64,000 nt of DNA from Mucilaginibacter rubeus (GTDB lineage Bacteria; Bacteroidota; Bacteroidia; Sphingobacteriales; Sphingobacteriaceae): positions 868,001 to 932,000 of the forward strand of contig NZ_BMKD01000001.1 of NCBI RefSeq assembly GCF_014643835.1. The letters run 5' to 3'. Below are positions 16,647 through 26,777 of this stretch, in pieces (the stretch's first letter is position 1; each line of letters opens with the position of its first letter). A program made the translations under genes and the position numbers. The notes below the pieces were generated by a model. The model had not been told where the DNA came from. It worked only from the letters and a program-made list of their open reading frames with translations, and ran no database searches.

Positions 16647-17720
16647 TCATTTATGGGTGAATTTTGATTTGAGTTTTAGAAAACGCCGTTCATAAAGATA
16701 ATACGATAATAAAGGGACAGTAATCAAACCCAATACATTGTTAGGAAATATGCTTAATAGCATTTTACTATCCCGGCCGGTAAATAACTGTTGCCATATG
16801 TATATGCCATAAGATAGAATACCAATAAATGATAGAAATTTATTGTTTAACACCTTAAAAATCCAATCGTTTGCGGGTACGATATTGCTTAAAATTAAAT
16901 AGCCGGTAATTACTGAAATCGCCAGGTTTACGTACAGTGATTTTAAGGTATAAAATTCGTCAAAGCGCAATCCAAACATCAATATTATAGCCAAAATATT
17001 GCCAGCTGCCTTTGTTTGTTTGAGCCAAATTACATTCAAAATTTCTTTGGACGCCATCAACGCAAAAAAACAGCCGACACCAATTGATTGAAACTTTATA
17101 AAATAGTGAGTAAAACAGTAAATAATGCCACGATTCAAAACCGGAACAAACTGTTGCACTGTACACAATAGCGGCAATGCGAATACAATGCTGATAATAA
17201 TATAATAAAATGCAGTTCTGTTGATCTTTAAAATAAAAGGAAAAAGGAGATAAAATTGTTCTTCAACCGATAACGACCAATAATGACTGAAGTAATAAGT
17301 GAAATCATGGCTGCGGAAATAGCTAAAATTCATTAGATATAATGCCGAGCCAAAAAATTGAATCCAGGAAATGTTTAAACTATAGAAATGGTTTAATAAA
17401 AACACCACTCCAATATATAAATAGGCTAAAGGAAATATTCGCAAAAAACGCCTGATATAAAATTTTTTTAGCGATAAGCCACCTGTTACTTCTTTTTCTT
17501 TTAAACATAGGCTCGTAATTAAAAAACCACTTATTACAAAGAAAATGTTTACTCCCAACCCACCATTGAATATTGTAGTATAAAAATAATTATCAGATAA
17601 CTGAAGGTGGTAAAATACAACCAGGATAATTGAAATGCCGCGAAATCCATTTAAAGAGTAATAATAGTTACTGCGCAATAAGCTGGATAAGACAGGCTGT
17701 CCCTCCTTGTTTGATGTCAT
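16647..17720 (-). CDS. acyltransferase 3 family membrane protein (OafA/YrhL type)
   Basis: 357 residues with about ten membrane helices. The N-terminal LNGFRGISIILVVFYH carries the conserved R and H of acyltransferase-3 proteins, and GVNIFFVISGFLIT and RRFLRIFPLAYL follow in order. Such enzymes O-acylate cell-surface or exported sugars in the inner membrane. No C-terminal SGNH domain. ATG at 17720; the frame runs on to 17783 through the rplT terminator. It reads leftward downstream of that terminator, so it probably has its own promoter. Confidence 0.9.
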   Translation of the reverse strand: MTSNKEGQPVLSSLLRSNYYYSLNGFRGISIILVVFYHLQLSDNYFYTTIFNGGLGVNIFFVISGFLITSLCLKEKEVTGGLSLKKFYIRRFLRIFPLAYLYIGVVFLLNHFYSLNISWIQFFGSALYLMNFSYFRSHDFTYYFSHYWSLSVEEQFYLLFPFILKINRTAFYYIIISIVFALPLLCTVQQFVPVLNRGIIYCFTHYFIKFQSIGVGCFFALMASKEILNVIWLKQTKAAGNILAIILMFGLRFDEFYTLKSLYVNLAISVITGYLILSNIVPANDWIFKVLNNKFLSFIGILSYGIYIWQQLFTGRDSKMLLSIFPNNVLGLITVPLLSYYLYERRFLKLKSKFTHK

Positions 17721-17751
17721 ACCATAAAAATAGACACTCAAATAATTAAAA

Positions 17752-17780
17752 CAAAAAAGGCCGCAATTTGCGGCCTCTCT
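17752..17780 (-). terminator. intrinsic terminator of the thrS-infC-rpmI-rplT operon
   Basis: On the minus strand AGGCCGCAA pairs with TTGCGGCCT (tight loop) and is followed by TTTTTGTTTT. Located 20 bases after the rplT stop. Confidence 0.85.
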
Positions 17781-17799
17781 CATGCATTAGAATGCGATA

Positions 17800-18144
17800 T
17801 TATTTTACTGCATCAACAACTGCTTTGAAAGCGTCTGGGTTGTTCATTGCTAAGTCAGCCAATACTTTACGGTTTAAACCGATTTCTTTAGCGGCTAATT
17901 TACCCATCAACTGAGAGTAAGAAATTCCGTGCTGACGGGCACCAGCGTTAATACGTTGGATCCATAAAGCCCTGAACTCTCTCTTTTTGGTTTTACGGTC
18001 GCGGTAAGCGTATTGTAAACCTTTTTCAACTGTGTTTTTTGCAATGGTGTATACCTTGCTACGTGAACCCCAATAACCTTTGGCGAGGTTCATGATCCTT
18101 TTCCTGCGTCTTCTCGACGCTACTGCGTTAACTGAACGTGGCAT
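17800..18144 (-). CDS. rplT: 50S ribosomal protein L20
   Basis: 114 residues, near-universal L20 sequence: [54 protein letters not shown]. Binds 23S rRNA early in large-subunit assembly. Last gene of the operon with rpmI and infC, the canonical bacterial order. In other bacteria L20 represses rpmI-rplT translation through leader RNA; I cannot see such an element here. Confidence 0.98.
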   Translation of the reverse strand: MPRSVNAVASRRRRKRIMNLAKGYWGSRSKVYTIAKNTVEKGLQYAYRDRKTKKREFRALWIQRINAGARQHGISYSQLMGKLAAKEIGLNRKVLADLAMNNPDAFKAVVDAVK

Positions 18145-18225
18145 CTTGTGTGTTTTTTGGTAGTGAGTGCCTGCATCTCGTGTGCCGGACTTAAAACTCT
18201 AATACCTGGTTTTAAAATTTGTGAA

Positions 18226-18426
18226 TTACTTTCCGATACAAAGCATACGTTTTACGTTACCCATGTCGGCATCAGATACTAAGCTGGTTTGACCAAGGGC
18301 ACGCTTACGTTTTGTCGACATCTTGGTTAAGATGTGGCTTTTGTATGCGTTTTTTCTTGCGATTTTACCGGTTCCAGTAAGCTTAAAGCGCTTTTTAGCA
18401 CTGGAATTGGTTTTCATTTTTGGCAT
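18226..18426 (-). CDS. rpmI: 50S ribosomal protein L35
   Basis: 66 residues, basic, with the L35 marks [18 protein letters not shown] at the N-terminus and [16 protein letters not shown] in the middle. Lies between infC (81 bases upstream) and rplT (81 bases downstream), as in most bacteria. Confidence 0.98.
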   Translation of the reverse strand: MPKMKTNSSAKKRFKLTGTGKIARKNAYKSHILTKMSTKRKRALGQTSLVSDADMGNVKRMLCIGK

Positions 18427-18507
18427 AACTCTATTTATTTGTGTTAGATATTAACGTTTCTCAACGTTTTATTTTCAAACCCCGATCCTGAGACCGAGGT
18501 TATTTAA

Positions 18508-19074
18508 TTACTTTTTAGCTGCCTTAGGTGCAAGGGTTAAAAACATCCTTTTCCCTTCAAGCTTTGGTAATTGCTCCACTTTACCAACTTCTTCCAATGC
18601 CTGGGCAAAGCGAAGTAGTAAGATCTCGCCTTGTTCTTTGTAAACAATGGCACGACCTTTAAAGTGTACGTAAGCCCTCACCTTTTCGCCAGCTTCCAAA
18701 AACTTAATGGCATGCTTTAATTTAAATTCAAAGTCATGATCATCAGTATTCGGTCCGAAACGGATCTCCTTAATAACCGTTTGCTTGGCATTGCTTTTTA
18801 TCTCTTTAAGCTTTTTCTTTTGTTCGTAAATGAACTTGTTATAGTCCGTTACTTTACAAACCGGCGGTACGGCGTTAGGAGATATTTCAACCAAATCCAG
18901 TTCCTGCTCCTGCGCTATTGCAAGGGCATCTCTTAATGAGTAAACTCCCTGCTCAACGTTATCACCTACAAGGCGAACTTCCTGAGCCCTAATGAATTGG
19001 TTTATGTTATGTTCGGCTTCTTTTTTCTTAAAAGGAAGCCTTGGTCCTCTATTGAAAGGTTTGTTTAATGCCAA
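18508..19074 (-). CDS. infC: translation initiation factor IF-3, TTG start
   Basis: 188 residues with IF3-N ([16 protein letters not shown]), the central linker helix, and IF3-C ([29 protein letters not shown]). Blocks premature subunit joining and proofreads the start codon. The only possible start that keeps the N-domain is TTG at 19074: the frame upstream is closed after three codons (CAG TAT AAC) by a TAA, and there is no ATG before the conserved domain. It begins 1 base after the thrS stop. A non-AUG start fits the known self-control of infC in E. coli (AUU). Confidence 0.97.
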   Translation of the reverse strand: MALNKPFNRGPRLPFKKKEAEHNINQFIRAQEVRLVGDNVEQGVYSLRDALAIAQEQELDLVEISPNAVPPVCKVTDYNKFIYEQKKKLKEIKSNAKQTVIKEIRFGPNTDDHDFEFKLKHAIKFLEAGEKVRAYVHFKGRAIVYKEQGEILLLRFAQALEEVGKVEQLPKLEGKRMFLTLAPKAAKK

Positions 19075-19075
19075 G

Positions 19076-21001
19076 TTATACTGTTATTTCTTTAGTTATC
19101 TGTTCTTTAAAATCTTCAATGCTCATACTTCCCAAATCACCGGTACCATGTTTACGTACAGAAACCAAGCCTTCGGCAGCTTCTTTTTCGCCCACAACCA
19201 GCATGTAAGGGATTTTTTTGACTTCAGCATCTCGTATCTTTCTGCCTATTTTCTCGTCCCTGAAGTCGATTAGCCCGCAAATATCGGAATCTTTTAATAT
19301 ATCAGAAACTTTTTTTGCATATTCTTCATATTTTTCTGATATGGGAAGTATAATGAACTGCTCGGGCGATAGCCACAACGGGAAATTACCTGCACAATGC
19401 TCAATTAATACCGCTATAAAGCGTTCCATCGAACCAAACGGCGCCCTGTGGATCATTACCGGACGGTGCTTCTGATTGTCGCTGCCTGTATATTCCAGTT
19501 CAAAACGTTCAGGCAGGTTATAGTCAACCTGGATAGTACCCAATTGCCATTTACGGCCAAGAGCGTCTTTTACCATAAAATCAAGCTTAGGGCCGTAAAA
19601 TGCAGCCTCACCGTATTCAACAACGGTAGGCAAGCCTTTTTCGGCTGCTGCCTCAATGATGGCATTCTCGGCCAATGCCCAGTTTTCGTCACTGCCGATA
19701 TATTTAGCGCGGTTCTCCGGGTCACGTAACGACACCTGCGCTATGTAGTTATCAAAGCCCAAAGCTTTGAATACATACAATACAAGGTCAATTACTTTTT
19801 TAAATTCATCCTTCACCTGATCCGGACGGCAAAATAAGTGGGCATCATCCTGAGTAAAACCACGTACACGGGTTAAACCGTGCAACTCGCCGCTCTGCTC
19901 ATAACGGTACACAGTACCAAACTCAGCAAAACGAACCGGCAGGTCTTTGTATGAACGCGGTTTTGTTTTGTAGATTTCGCAATGGTGAGGGCAGTTCATC
20001 GGTTTTAAGAAAAACTCCTCTCCTTCCTGCGGGGTCTTTATCGGCTGGAATGAATCGGCACCGTATTTTTCATAGTGACCCGATGTTACATACAGATTTT
20101 TATGACCAATATGAGGAGTGATTACCTGCTCATAGCCTGCTTTTACCTGTGCTTTTTGCAAGAAATTTACCAAACGTTCGCGCAATGCAGTTCCTTTAGG
20201 TAACCACAATGGTAATCCCATACCTACCTTTTCCGAAAAAGCGAACAGTTCCAGTTCCTTACCCAATTTGCGGTGATCGCGCTTTTTAGCTTCTTCGATC
20301 ATGTGCAGGTATTCAGTAAGTTCGCTTGCTTTAGGGAATGTAACGCCGTAAATACGGGTTAATTGCTTGCGGGTTTCGTCACCACGCCAGTATGCACCGG
20401 CAAGGCTCATCAACTTAACCGCTTTTATAAAGCCTGTGTTAGGGATGTGAGGCCCACGGCACAGATCTGTAAAATTACCTTGCGAATAAAAAGTAATAGC
20501 ACCATCAGGCAAATCTTTAATCAGATCGAGTTTATACTCATCGCCTTTTTCTGTGAAATACTCAATAGCATCAGCCTTGCTCACCGGTTTGCGGATGTAC
20601 TCTTCTTTGGTTTTGGCAAGTTCAATCATTTTATCCTCTATCTGCTTAAACTCGTCAGAAGATAAAACCTTGTCGCCAAAGTCAACATCGTAATAAAAAC
20701 CTGTTTCAATAGCCGGACCGATACCAAATTTAGTACCCGGATAAAGGGCTTCCAAAGCTTCGGCCATTAAGTGGGCCGATGAATGCCAGAAAGTCGACTT
20801 TCCATCAGCATCATTCCAGGTTAATAATTTAACATGGGCATCCTGCTCAATGGGGCGACTTGCGTCCCAAACCTGACCGTCAACTTCGGCCGCTAATACG
20901 TTACGAGCTAATCCTTCGGAAATCGACTGTGCGATTTGCATTGAAGAGATCCCTTTGTCATACTGACGAATGGATCCATCAGGAAGTGTAATGTTAATCA
21001 T
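19076..21001 (-). CDS. thrS: threonine-tRNA ligase
   Basis: 641 residues, full-length class II enzyme: TGS domain (1-62), editing domain with [11 protein letters not shown] (zinc-type HxxxH), catalytic core with motif 2 ([24 protein letters not shown]; here named only by its ends), zinc-binding C/H/H residues in [10 protein letters not shown] and motif 3 ([11 protein letters not shown]), and a C-terminal anticodon-binding domain. Heads the thrS-infC-rpmI-rplT operon. A 60-80 base leader with a short hairpin precedes it. Confidence 0.98.
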   Translation of the reverse strand: MINITLPDGSIRQYDKGISSMQIAQSISEGLARNVLAAEVDGQVWDASRPIEQDAHVKLLTWNDADGKSTFWHSSAHLMAEALEALYPGTKFGIGPAIETGFYYDVDFGDKVLSSDEFKQIEDKMIELAKTKEEYIRKPVSKADAIEYFTEKGDEYKLDLIKDLPDGAITFYSQGNFTDLCRGPHIPNTGFIKAVKLMSLAGAYWRGDETRKQLTRIYGVTFPKASELTEYLHMIEEAKKRDHRKLGKELELFAFSEKVGMGLPLWLPKGTALRERLVNFLQKAQVKAGYEQVITPHIGHKNLYVTSGHYEKYGADSFQPIKTPQEGEEFFLKPMNCPHHCEIYKTKPRSYKDLPVRFAEFGTVYRYEQSGELHGLTRVRGFTQDDAHLFCRPDQVKDEFKKVIDLVLYVFKALGFDNYIAQVSLRDPENRAKYIGSDENWALAENAIIEAAAEKGLPTVVEYGEAAFYGPKLDFMVKDALGRKWQLGTIQVDYNLPERFELEYTGSDNQKHRPVMIHRAPFGSMERFIAVLIEHCAGNFPLWLSPEQFIILPISEKYEEYAKKVSDILKDSDICGLIDFRDEKIGRKIRDAEVKKIPYMLVVGEKEAAEGLVSVRKHGTGDLGSMSIEDFKEQITKEITV

Positions 21002-21041
21002 CTACAACTATGATTTAATTTTTATAAAATTACGTTTAAAC

Positions 21042-21083
21042 GGTCACCTACAAAGTGACCCTCATTTTGTGGGTACAAAAATA
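21042..21083 (-). promoter_or_regulatory. thrS leader hairpin and candidate -7 element
   Basis: GGTCAC and GTGACC form a 6-bp perfect inverted repeat with a 7-base loop (21042-21060). Just upstream on the minus strand is TATTTTTG (21076-21083), an exact TAnnTTTG -7 element; a TTTG lies 23 bases further up, longer than usual. The predicted start of transcription is about 21069, so the hairpin would sit near the 5' end of the message. Role unknown. Confidence 0.45.
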
Positions 21084-21165
21084 GAATTTTAAATAGCATT
21101 TAACATCAAAGCAGTTTCAAATTTTTGTTTGATAGGGATTTTCAGACTCACACCATAGAAAATAA

Positions 21166-21213
21166 AATGGGGCGTCTTCATTTTCATATAAATTGAAAAT
21201 TAAGATGCCCCAT
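21166..21213 (-). terminator. intrinsic terminator after the M1 peptidase gene
   Basis: Long hairpin: ATGGGGC-TCTT and ATTTTCA pair with their complements across a small loop, one mismatch, followed on the minus strand by TTTATTTTC. It is 17 bases after the peptidase stop. Confidence 0.85.
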
Positions 21214-21230
21214 CAGTTTATGTATTGAAC

Positions 21231-23834
21231 CTACTTAAAAGCCTCGTTCGACGGATTTGAATTAACAGATGTCTCTTTAATCTTAAATTCAATTGGTTGC
21301 CCAACCAGGATGGCCTTTACAGAGAACGGAATTTTAATACCTCCGTTTATACCTTCGTAGTTACCAAACTCAATAGTCAGGTCATTTGCCCCTTCAATGG
21401 TTTGTTTAAGCTTCAACCCTGTTTTTTGGCTGTAATAATTATGAATATGAATTTCAGTACCTATGTTGATATCAACCTCGTAGGCAAGCTCGTTATTTAC
21501 CACTCTTAAAATAGGCTGCAGCGTTATATTTTGATTTATCCGTTCATAATCAAGTTCAGGAAACGGGCGACTTTTAAGTTTGATCATTTTTTTAGCTGCA
21601 TCATCAAGCTGTACATCCCTGTTAACCTGTCGTGCTTTTATACTATCGCCATTAAGTGTTATATGCGACACAACAAGGTTATTATATGAAGGCACTATTG
21701 CTTCCTGGTAGTACTTATCAGGCATTTTATACCGGGTTACCAATTGCACGTCAGCGCCTTGTATATTACCAACTGCCGATGTTTGCAGATCGCGAATATT
21801 TTTTAGTTTGTCGGCACCGCCAATGGCATCTAAATACGCCTTGATTACAGTACTTGCAGTTGTGCCTTGTGGAATCGGCAGCCCGCTATATGAGTTATTT
21901 TCGGGATTAACATCAGGTAAATTATGATCAGGATCGATGGTTGCATAAGCAATTTTCGAGGTCGATTTGTACGGGAAGGTCCAGGTATCGCCGCGCTGCC
22001 AGATCTCTGCCGGAAGCTTTACAATGCCGGTTTTTCCGTTCTCTTCTTTAATTGATATGGTAACCGGCAATGCCATTTCTTCCAGGTTTACAATGGTGAT
22101 CATAGCACCTTTGGTGGCATCATTATCAGGATATGAAATATCCTTTATACCCTGATCAACTTTCCAGGTGGTGAAAAACCATTCGTTCCAAAACCAGCTC
22201 AGGTCCTCACCTGCGGCATTATCCATCGTATGGAAAAAATCCCAGGGAGTTGGATGTTTAAAAGCCCAGCGTTTGATATAGGTTTTAAATGCATAATCAA
22301 AACGCTCTTCACCTAAGATCTGTTCGCGTAAAATAGTTAATCCTAAGGCCGGTTTTTCATAAGCAGCAACTGCTAAAAAATCCTCCTGTATCACATCGGG
22401 CGTATTCATAATAGCCTCAGCACCTGGGCTAAATAAATAAGCGGCACTTTTTTGCTGATCGGGCTTTTCATAATATTCACCCTTGTTAAATACCTTGGTA
22501 TCAACATTATTTAAAAAGGTGTTAAAACCCTCGTCCATCCAGGCGTATTTACGCTCATTTGAACCGACGATCATCGGGAACCAGTTATGGCCAAACTCGT
22601 GGTTGGTAACCTCCCACAAACCCCCGTTTTGATTATTTGAGCCACAGAATACGATACCCGGATACTCCATCCCTCCTACTATACCGGCCACGTTGGTAGC
22701 TACAGGATAGGTATATTCAAACCATTTATCACTATATAGTTCAATTGCGGCTTTAACATATTCGGTTGAGCGGCCATACGAGTTATTCCCTTTAGCTTCC
22801 ACAGGGTAAACAGATTGGGCAAGCGCTTTTTTACCGCTTGGCAAATTGATGCGTGCAGCATCCCAAATGAATGCTTTTGACGCAGCCCAGGCCACATCGC
22901 GGGCGTTTTTACACATAAAATGCCAGGTAAGCGTCGGCTTTTTCGGGTAATCGTTATTACGTAAAATATCAGTTGAATCTTTAATGATAACTGTTTTATC
23001 ACTCTTACGGGCTTCGGCCAAACGGTTTATCGAGGTAGGTGATAATACTTCGGCAGGGTTAAGCAGTTCGCCCGATCCTGCTACAACCAAACTTGCAGGC
23101 GCGGTAATAGTATAATCAAAATTGCCGTACTCCAGGTAAAACTCGCTTGCACCAAGATATGGTATGGTGTTCCATCCGGTTACATCGTCGTAAACTTCCA
23201 TGCGTGGGTACCACTGCGCAATTTCATAGATCCAGCCATTTTTAGTATGCTGACGGCCCATTCTGTCGGTACCATATTCGGGAATATCAAAACCGTATTC
23301 AATCTTGATCTGCAATTTGCTCCCGGCTGCACGTAATGAATCTTTAAGCTTGATCTGCATACGGGTATCAGTGATCAGGTAATCGGCTTTCAGCGTTTTG
23401 CCTTTGTTGATGATATAAACCGATTTTATTTCGGCACCCTTTGTATATGATTTATTTGCAAACCTTCCACCCGAAACATTGCTTGTAGATTCGGCACGTG
23501 AATCCTCTTTATAAATATTCTGATCTACCTGGAGCCATAAAAACCCAAGCGCATCCGGGCTGTTATTGGTGTAAGTAATTAAAGTACTGCCCTCTACCCG
23601 GTGTTTAGCGGTATCAAGCGTAACATCAAGCTTATAATCGGCCCGGTTTTGCCAGTATTTTGGACCTGGAGCACCACTGGCCGTCCTGAACTCACCGCCC
23701 CTTTCGGGGTAAAATATAGGGTTAAATACTTTGTGCTGATCATACTTGGGTGCTGCCTGATCTGCATTTTGCGCTTTTACTTCACCGGCATAAATGCCTA
23801 AAACCAATAACAACGCGGCTTTGTAGAATTTCAT
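21231..23834 (-). CDS. secreted M1-family zinc metallopeptidase
   Basis: 867 residues. Signal peptide to VKAQ, an N-terminal beta-domain, the M1 substrate-pocket motif in the form GGMEYPG, then the gluzincin site H412-E413-x-x-H416 with third ligand E435 (WMDEGFNTF). After the catalytic domain come about 300 residues without an ERAP-type helical domain, partly resembling a lipoprotein-type beta region ([20 protein letters not shown]). Likely a periplasmic or surface aminopeptidase for nutrient peptides. Divergent from the GT2 gene at 24052. Confidence 0.92.
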   Translation of the reverse strand: MKFYKAALLLVLGIYAGEVKAQNADQAAPKYDQHKVFNPIFYPERGGEFRTASGAPGPKYWQNRADYKLDVTLDTAKHRVEGSTLITYTNNSPDALGFLWLQVDQNIYKEDSRAESTSNVSGGRFANKSYTKGAEIKSVYIINKGKTLKADYLITDTRMQIKLKDSLRAAGSKLQIKIEYGFDIPEYGTDRMGRQHTKNGWIYEIAQWYPRMEVYDDVTGWNTIPYLGASEFYLEYGNFDYTITAPASLVVAGSGELLNPAEVLSPTSINRLAEARKSDKTVIIKDSTDILRNNDYPKKPTLTWHFMCKNARDVAWAASKAFIWDAARINLPSGKKALAQSVYPVEAKGNNSYGRSTEYVKAAIELYSDKWFEYTYPVATNVAGIVGGMEYPGIVFCGSNNQNGGLWEVTNHEFGHNWFPMIVGSNERKYAWMDEGFNTFLNNVDTKVFNKGEYYEKPDQQKSAAYLFSPGAEAIMNTPDVIQEDFLAVAAYEKPALGLTILREQILGEERFDYAFKTYIKRWAFKHPTPWDFFHTMDNAAGEDLSWFWNEWFFTTWKVDQGIKDISYPDNDATKGAMITIVNLEEMALPVTISIKEENGKTGIVKLPAEIWQRGDTWTFPYKSTSKIAYATIDPDHNLPDVNPENNSYSGLPIPQGTTASTVIKAYLDAIGGADKLKNIRDLQTSAVGNIQGADVQLVTRYKMPDKYYQEAIVPSYNNLVVSHITLNGDSIKARQVNRDVQLDDAAKKMIKLKSRPFPELDYERINQNITLQPILRVVNNELAYEVDINIGTEIHIHNYYSQKTGLKLKQTIEGANDLTIEFGNYEGINGGIKIPFSVKAILVGQPIEFKIKETSVNSNPSNEAFK

Positions 23835-23971
23835 TAACTGTGTTTTAATTGTGAGGGAAAGATATTAAAATATATTTGACTTGAAACGTAATTGCTTGGT
23901 TACGTAGTATCAAGCTCATTTGTTTATAACAATTACGAATAAACTATTTTGCTAAAATGGCCGTTGATACA

Positions 23972-24006
23972 TTGTTGCAAATCAATCCCTATTTTTTATA
24001 TTTTTG
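23972..24006 (+). promoter_or_regulatory. candidate promoter for the glycosyltransferase cluster
   Basis: TATTTTTG (23999-24006) fits TAnnTTTG exactly and a TTG-rich box (TTGTTGC) lies about 20 bases upstream. Predicted start of transcription about 24013, 39 bases before the GT2 start codon. Confidence 0.5.
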
Positions 24007-24051
24007 CGGATGATTTACGGCACATACAGTCGTTGATCGCAGCCCTAATAA

Positions 24052-25002
24052 ATGGATATATCAGTTATAGTACCTCTTTACGATGAAGTAGAGTCGTTAC
24101 CCGAATTAACCTCTTGGATTAGCCGGGTAATGGACGAAAACCGTTTTACTTACGAGATAATTTTGGTTGACGATGGCAGCAAGGACGGATCATGGGAAAT
24201 GATCAGGAAGCTGCAAACCGGTAATCCTTTTATCAAAGGCATTAAATTCAGGCGTAATTATGGTAAATCCGCAGCCCTTAACACCGGTTTTATCGCTGCC
24301 AAAGGCAATGTGGTGATCACCATGGATGCCGATTTGCAGGATAGTCCGGATGAGATCCCGGAACTTTACCGCCGGATAACTGAAGAGAAATACGACCTTG
24401 TTTCGGGCTGGAAAGCAAAAAGGCACGACCCATTGAGCAAAACTATACCTACCAAACTATTCAACGCGGCAACCCGTCGTATGAGTGGCATCCATAACCT
24501 GCACGATTTTAATTGCGGTTTAAAAGCCTATCGTAATGTTGTAGTTAAAAACATTGAAATTTATGGCGAGATGCACCGTTATATCCCGGTTCTGGCAAAA
24601 TGGGCCGGCTTCACCAAAATTGGCGAACAGGTTGTTGAGCACCGTCCTCGTAAATATGGCAAAACCAAGTTTGGCTTAAGCCGGTTTATCAACGGCTTTC
24701 TCGATCTGCTTTCAATTTTCTTTGTAGGTAAATTTGGCAAGCGTCCGATGCATTTTTTTGGTACGCTGGGCACATTGAGCTTTTTTACGGGTTTGATTAT
24801 GGCCATCTGGATAATTTGGGAAAAGCTTTACAATATAGCACACAACCTAAAATACAGGGATGTAACCACGAGTCCGCTGTTTTATATAGCATTGGTAGCT
24901 ATCATATTAGGTTCACAATTGTTTTTAACAGGCTTTGTTGCCGAGCTTGTTTCACGCAGCGCAAGCGAACGTAACCATTATCAAATTGAGGAAACAATTT
25001 AA
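24052..25002 (+). CDS. family 2 glycosyltransferase, DPM1/GtrB type, with two membrane helices
   Basis: 316 residues. GT-A domain with VDDGSKDGS (about 41-49), RRNYGKSAALNTGF and the DAD metal motif in MDADLQDSPDEIP, then DFNCGLKAYR. Two C-terminal helices (about 230-255 and 275-300) anchor it in the membrane. This layout matches polyprenyl-phosphate glycosyltransferases that load undecaprenyl phosphate with a sugar for use outside the membrane. First gene of a rightward run to rseP. Confidence 0.92.
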   Translation: MDISVIVPLYDEVESLPELTSWISRVMDENRFTYEIILVDDGSKDGSWEMIRKLQTGNPFIKGIKFRRNYGKSAALNTGFIAAKGNVVITMDADLQDSPDEIPELYRRITEEKYDLVSGWKAKRHDPLSKTIPTKLFNAATRRMSGIHNLHDFNCGLKAYRNVVVKNIEIYGEMHRYIPVLAKWAGFTKIGEQVVEHRPRKYGKTKFGLSRFINGFLDLLSIFFVGKFGKRPMHFFGTLGTLSFFTGLIMAIWIIWEKLYNIAHNLKYRDVTTSPLFYIALVAIILGSQLFLTGFVAELVSRSASERNHYQIEETI

Positions 25003-25085
25003 TTAGATTTGAGATGTTAGATATGAGATTTGAGACTTTTTGAATACTTGCTTCCTGTCTCATATCTAACATCTCAAATCTCACA
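25003..25085 (+). repeat. post-stop 7-bp array forming a 24-bp palindrome
   Basis: The first base after the GT2 stop starts five 7-bp units of the forms TTAGATN and TGAGATN (25003-25037). Bases 25005-25028 are perfectly complementary to 25058-25081, so the array and its inverted copy form a 24-bp stem with a 29-base loop. It fills almost the whole gap to the next gene. Confidence 0.9.
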
Positions 25086-25099
25086 TCTATTCTAAAAAC

Positions 25100-26068
25100 A
25101 TGTTTTTTTCCATCATCATTCCTTTATATAACCGACCGCAGGAAATTAAAGAACTGCTGGAAAGCCTCACCTTGCAAACCTATCACAATTTTGAGGTTTT
25201 GGTTATTGAAGATGGTTCTGTAAATGATGCTGAAGTCATAGTAAATACCTTTACCGATAAGCTTAACCTGCGTTATTTTAAAAAACAGAATGAAGGCCAG
25301 GGTTTTGCACGTAACTTTGGTTTTGAGCGTGCCAAAGGCGATTATTTTGTAATTTTTGACTCGGATTGTTTAGTCCCCCCCAATTACCTCCGAGTTGTAA
25401 ACGATTCATTGGCAAAAAACTATCTCGATGCCTATGGTGGTCCCGATGGCGCACATGAATCTTTTACCCCAACACAAAAAGCCATAAGCTATTCCATGAC
25501 CTCCCCTTTTACTACCGGAGGTATTCGTGGTAATAAAAAAGGTATAGGGCAGTTTCACCCACGTAGTTTTAACATGGGTGTTTCAAGGCAGGCCTGGGAA
25601 AAAGCCGGCGGATTTATTATCACCCGCCTTGGTGAGGATATAGAATACAGCATTAGGATCCATTCGCTGGGCTTTAAAATTGGGTTGATTCCAGATGCAA
25701 TAGTCTATCATAAACGACGAACCAACTTTTATCAGTTTTATAAGCAGCTGCACTTTTTCGGAAGGGCGCGCATCAATATTTCTAAATTTTTCCCGCAGGA
25801 GTTAAAGCTGGTTCATTTTTTCCCGGCTGCTTTTACAGTAGGTGTTATCCTTACTATTATTCTAAACCTATTTGGCTCTGTATTAGCACCTGTAGGTAAT
25901 TTTATACTGTTGATTTTCACTTTGTTAATATTTTTCCATGCATGGTGGAAAAATAAATCGTTAAAAATCGCATTTTTGAGCATTATAGCTGCCTTCACAC
26001 AACTTATTGCCTACGGGTTAGGATTTATACAGGATTTTTGGAAGCGGAAAGTTTTAAGTAGATCATAA
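25100..26068 (+). CDS. family 2 glycosyltransferase, membrane anchored
   Basis: 322 residues. GT-A domain: IIPLYNRPQEIKELLESL, VIEDGSVND, the metal motif in VIFDSDCLVPP and GEDIEYSIRIHSLGFKIGLIP for the acceptor side. Two to three C-terminal hydrophobic helices (about 235-315). Similar to glycosyltransferases of cell-surface polysaccharide synthesis; donor and acceptor unknown. Separated from the preceding GT2 only by the palindromic array, and from the next gene by 5 bases. Confidence 0.9.
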   Translation: MFFSIIIPLYNRPQEIKELLESLTLQTYHNFEVLVIEDGSVNDAEVIVNTFTDKLNLRYFKKQNEGQGFARNFGFERAKGDYFVIFDSDCLVPPNYLRVVNDSLAKNYLDAYGGPDGAHESFTPTQKAISYSMTSPFTTGGIRGNKKGIGQFHPRSFNMGVSRQAWEKAGGFIITRLGEDIEYSIRIHSLGFKIGLIPDAIVYHKRRTNFYQFYKQLHFFGRARINISKFFPQELKLVHFFPAAFTVGVILTIILNLFGSVLAPVGNFILLIFTLLIFFHAWWKNKSLKIAFLSIIAAFTQLIAYGLGFIQDFWKRKVLSRS

Positions 26069-26073
26069 GCAAT

Positions 26074-26775
26074 ATGTACCACCCCTTTTCTGTAGCGGAG
26101 ACCATTAAAACCGCATGGAATATTTTAAAGAAGAATTTTGCCATAATCTCGGTCTACTCGGTAGTTGCCATGATATTTGTCTTCATATCAGGCTTTGCCG
26201 TATTTTATTTTGATGATAATGCAATGGTGAGTTCTATTGGCTTTGTTGTGTTACTGGTTGAAATAACTTTCATATTCTTAGCATTTATAAAGCTGGTATT
26301 CAGATTAATGGACAAAGAATACTATGATTTTGATTTTAGCGAGATCATTCCTAAAATCAGGATGCTGGTAAGCTATCTTACGTTATTGGTACTGGTGAGT
26401 ACATTAGCTGTTTTTGCGACCCACCTGGTTGAAGGTTTAAAAGAAGGTTTCGCCCAGGATTTTTTCAAATTTATTATCGGACTTATTGTTCAGTTCTTTT
26501 TCCTGTTCTATTTTCCTATTTGCACCTGTTTCATTGTTGATGACGCGTCGGGGCCGATAGAATCAGTACAACAAAGCTTTTATTTGATAAAGGGGAATTT
26601 TTTTAAATATTTCTTGATCTTCATTATAATCGAAATATTGATGCTGGTTGCAGCAATCACCGTTGTAGGGTTAATAATAGCTATTCCATTTGCTAACATA
26701 ATTTTGATGGCAGCCTATCGCAAACTGGTTTATAGCCACCTTGATGTGGATGATGACCTATCTGAAACCAATTAA
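26074..26775 (+). CDS. six-helix membrane protein, unknown
   Basis: 233 residues, very hydrophobic, about six membrane helices. The pattern of FSVAETIKTAWNILKKNF at the N-terminus and GPIESVQQSFYLIKGNFFKYF (about 168-188) recalls the DUF975/GlpM-like class of integral proteins in which two short amphipathic W-x-x-x-K-x-N-F repeats precede helices. I cannot assign a function. It sits 5 bases after the GT2 and 2 bases before the GH3-like gene, so it is co-transcribed with them. Confidence 0.7.
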   Translation: MYHPFSVAETIKTAWNILKKNFAIISVYSVVAMIFVFISGFAVFYFDDNAMVSSIGFVVLLVEITFIFLAFIKLVFRLMDKEYYDFDFSEIIPKIRMLVSYLTLLVLVSTLAVFATHLVEGLKEGFAQDFFKFIIGLIVQFFFLFYFPICTCFIVDDASGPIESVQQSFYLIKGNFFKYFLIFIIIEILMLVAAITVVGLIIAIPFANIILMAAYRKLVYSHLDVDDDLSETN

Positions 26776-26777
26776 AA

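Noticed and set aside
25003-25085. Possible CRISPR repeats or transposon ends in the post-stop arrays
   Set aside because: Unit length of 7-8 bases, no spacers, no cas genes, no transposase and no target-site duplication.
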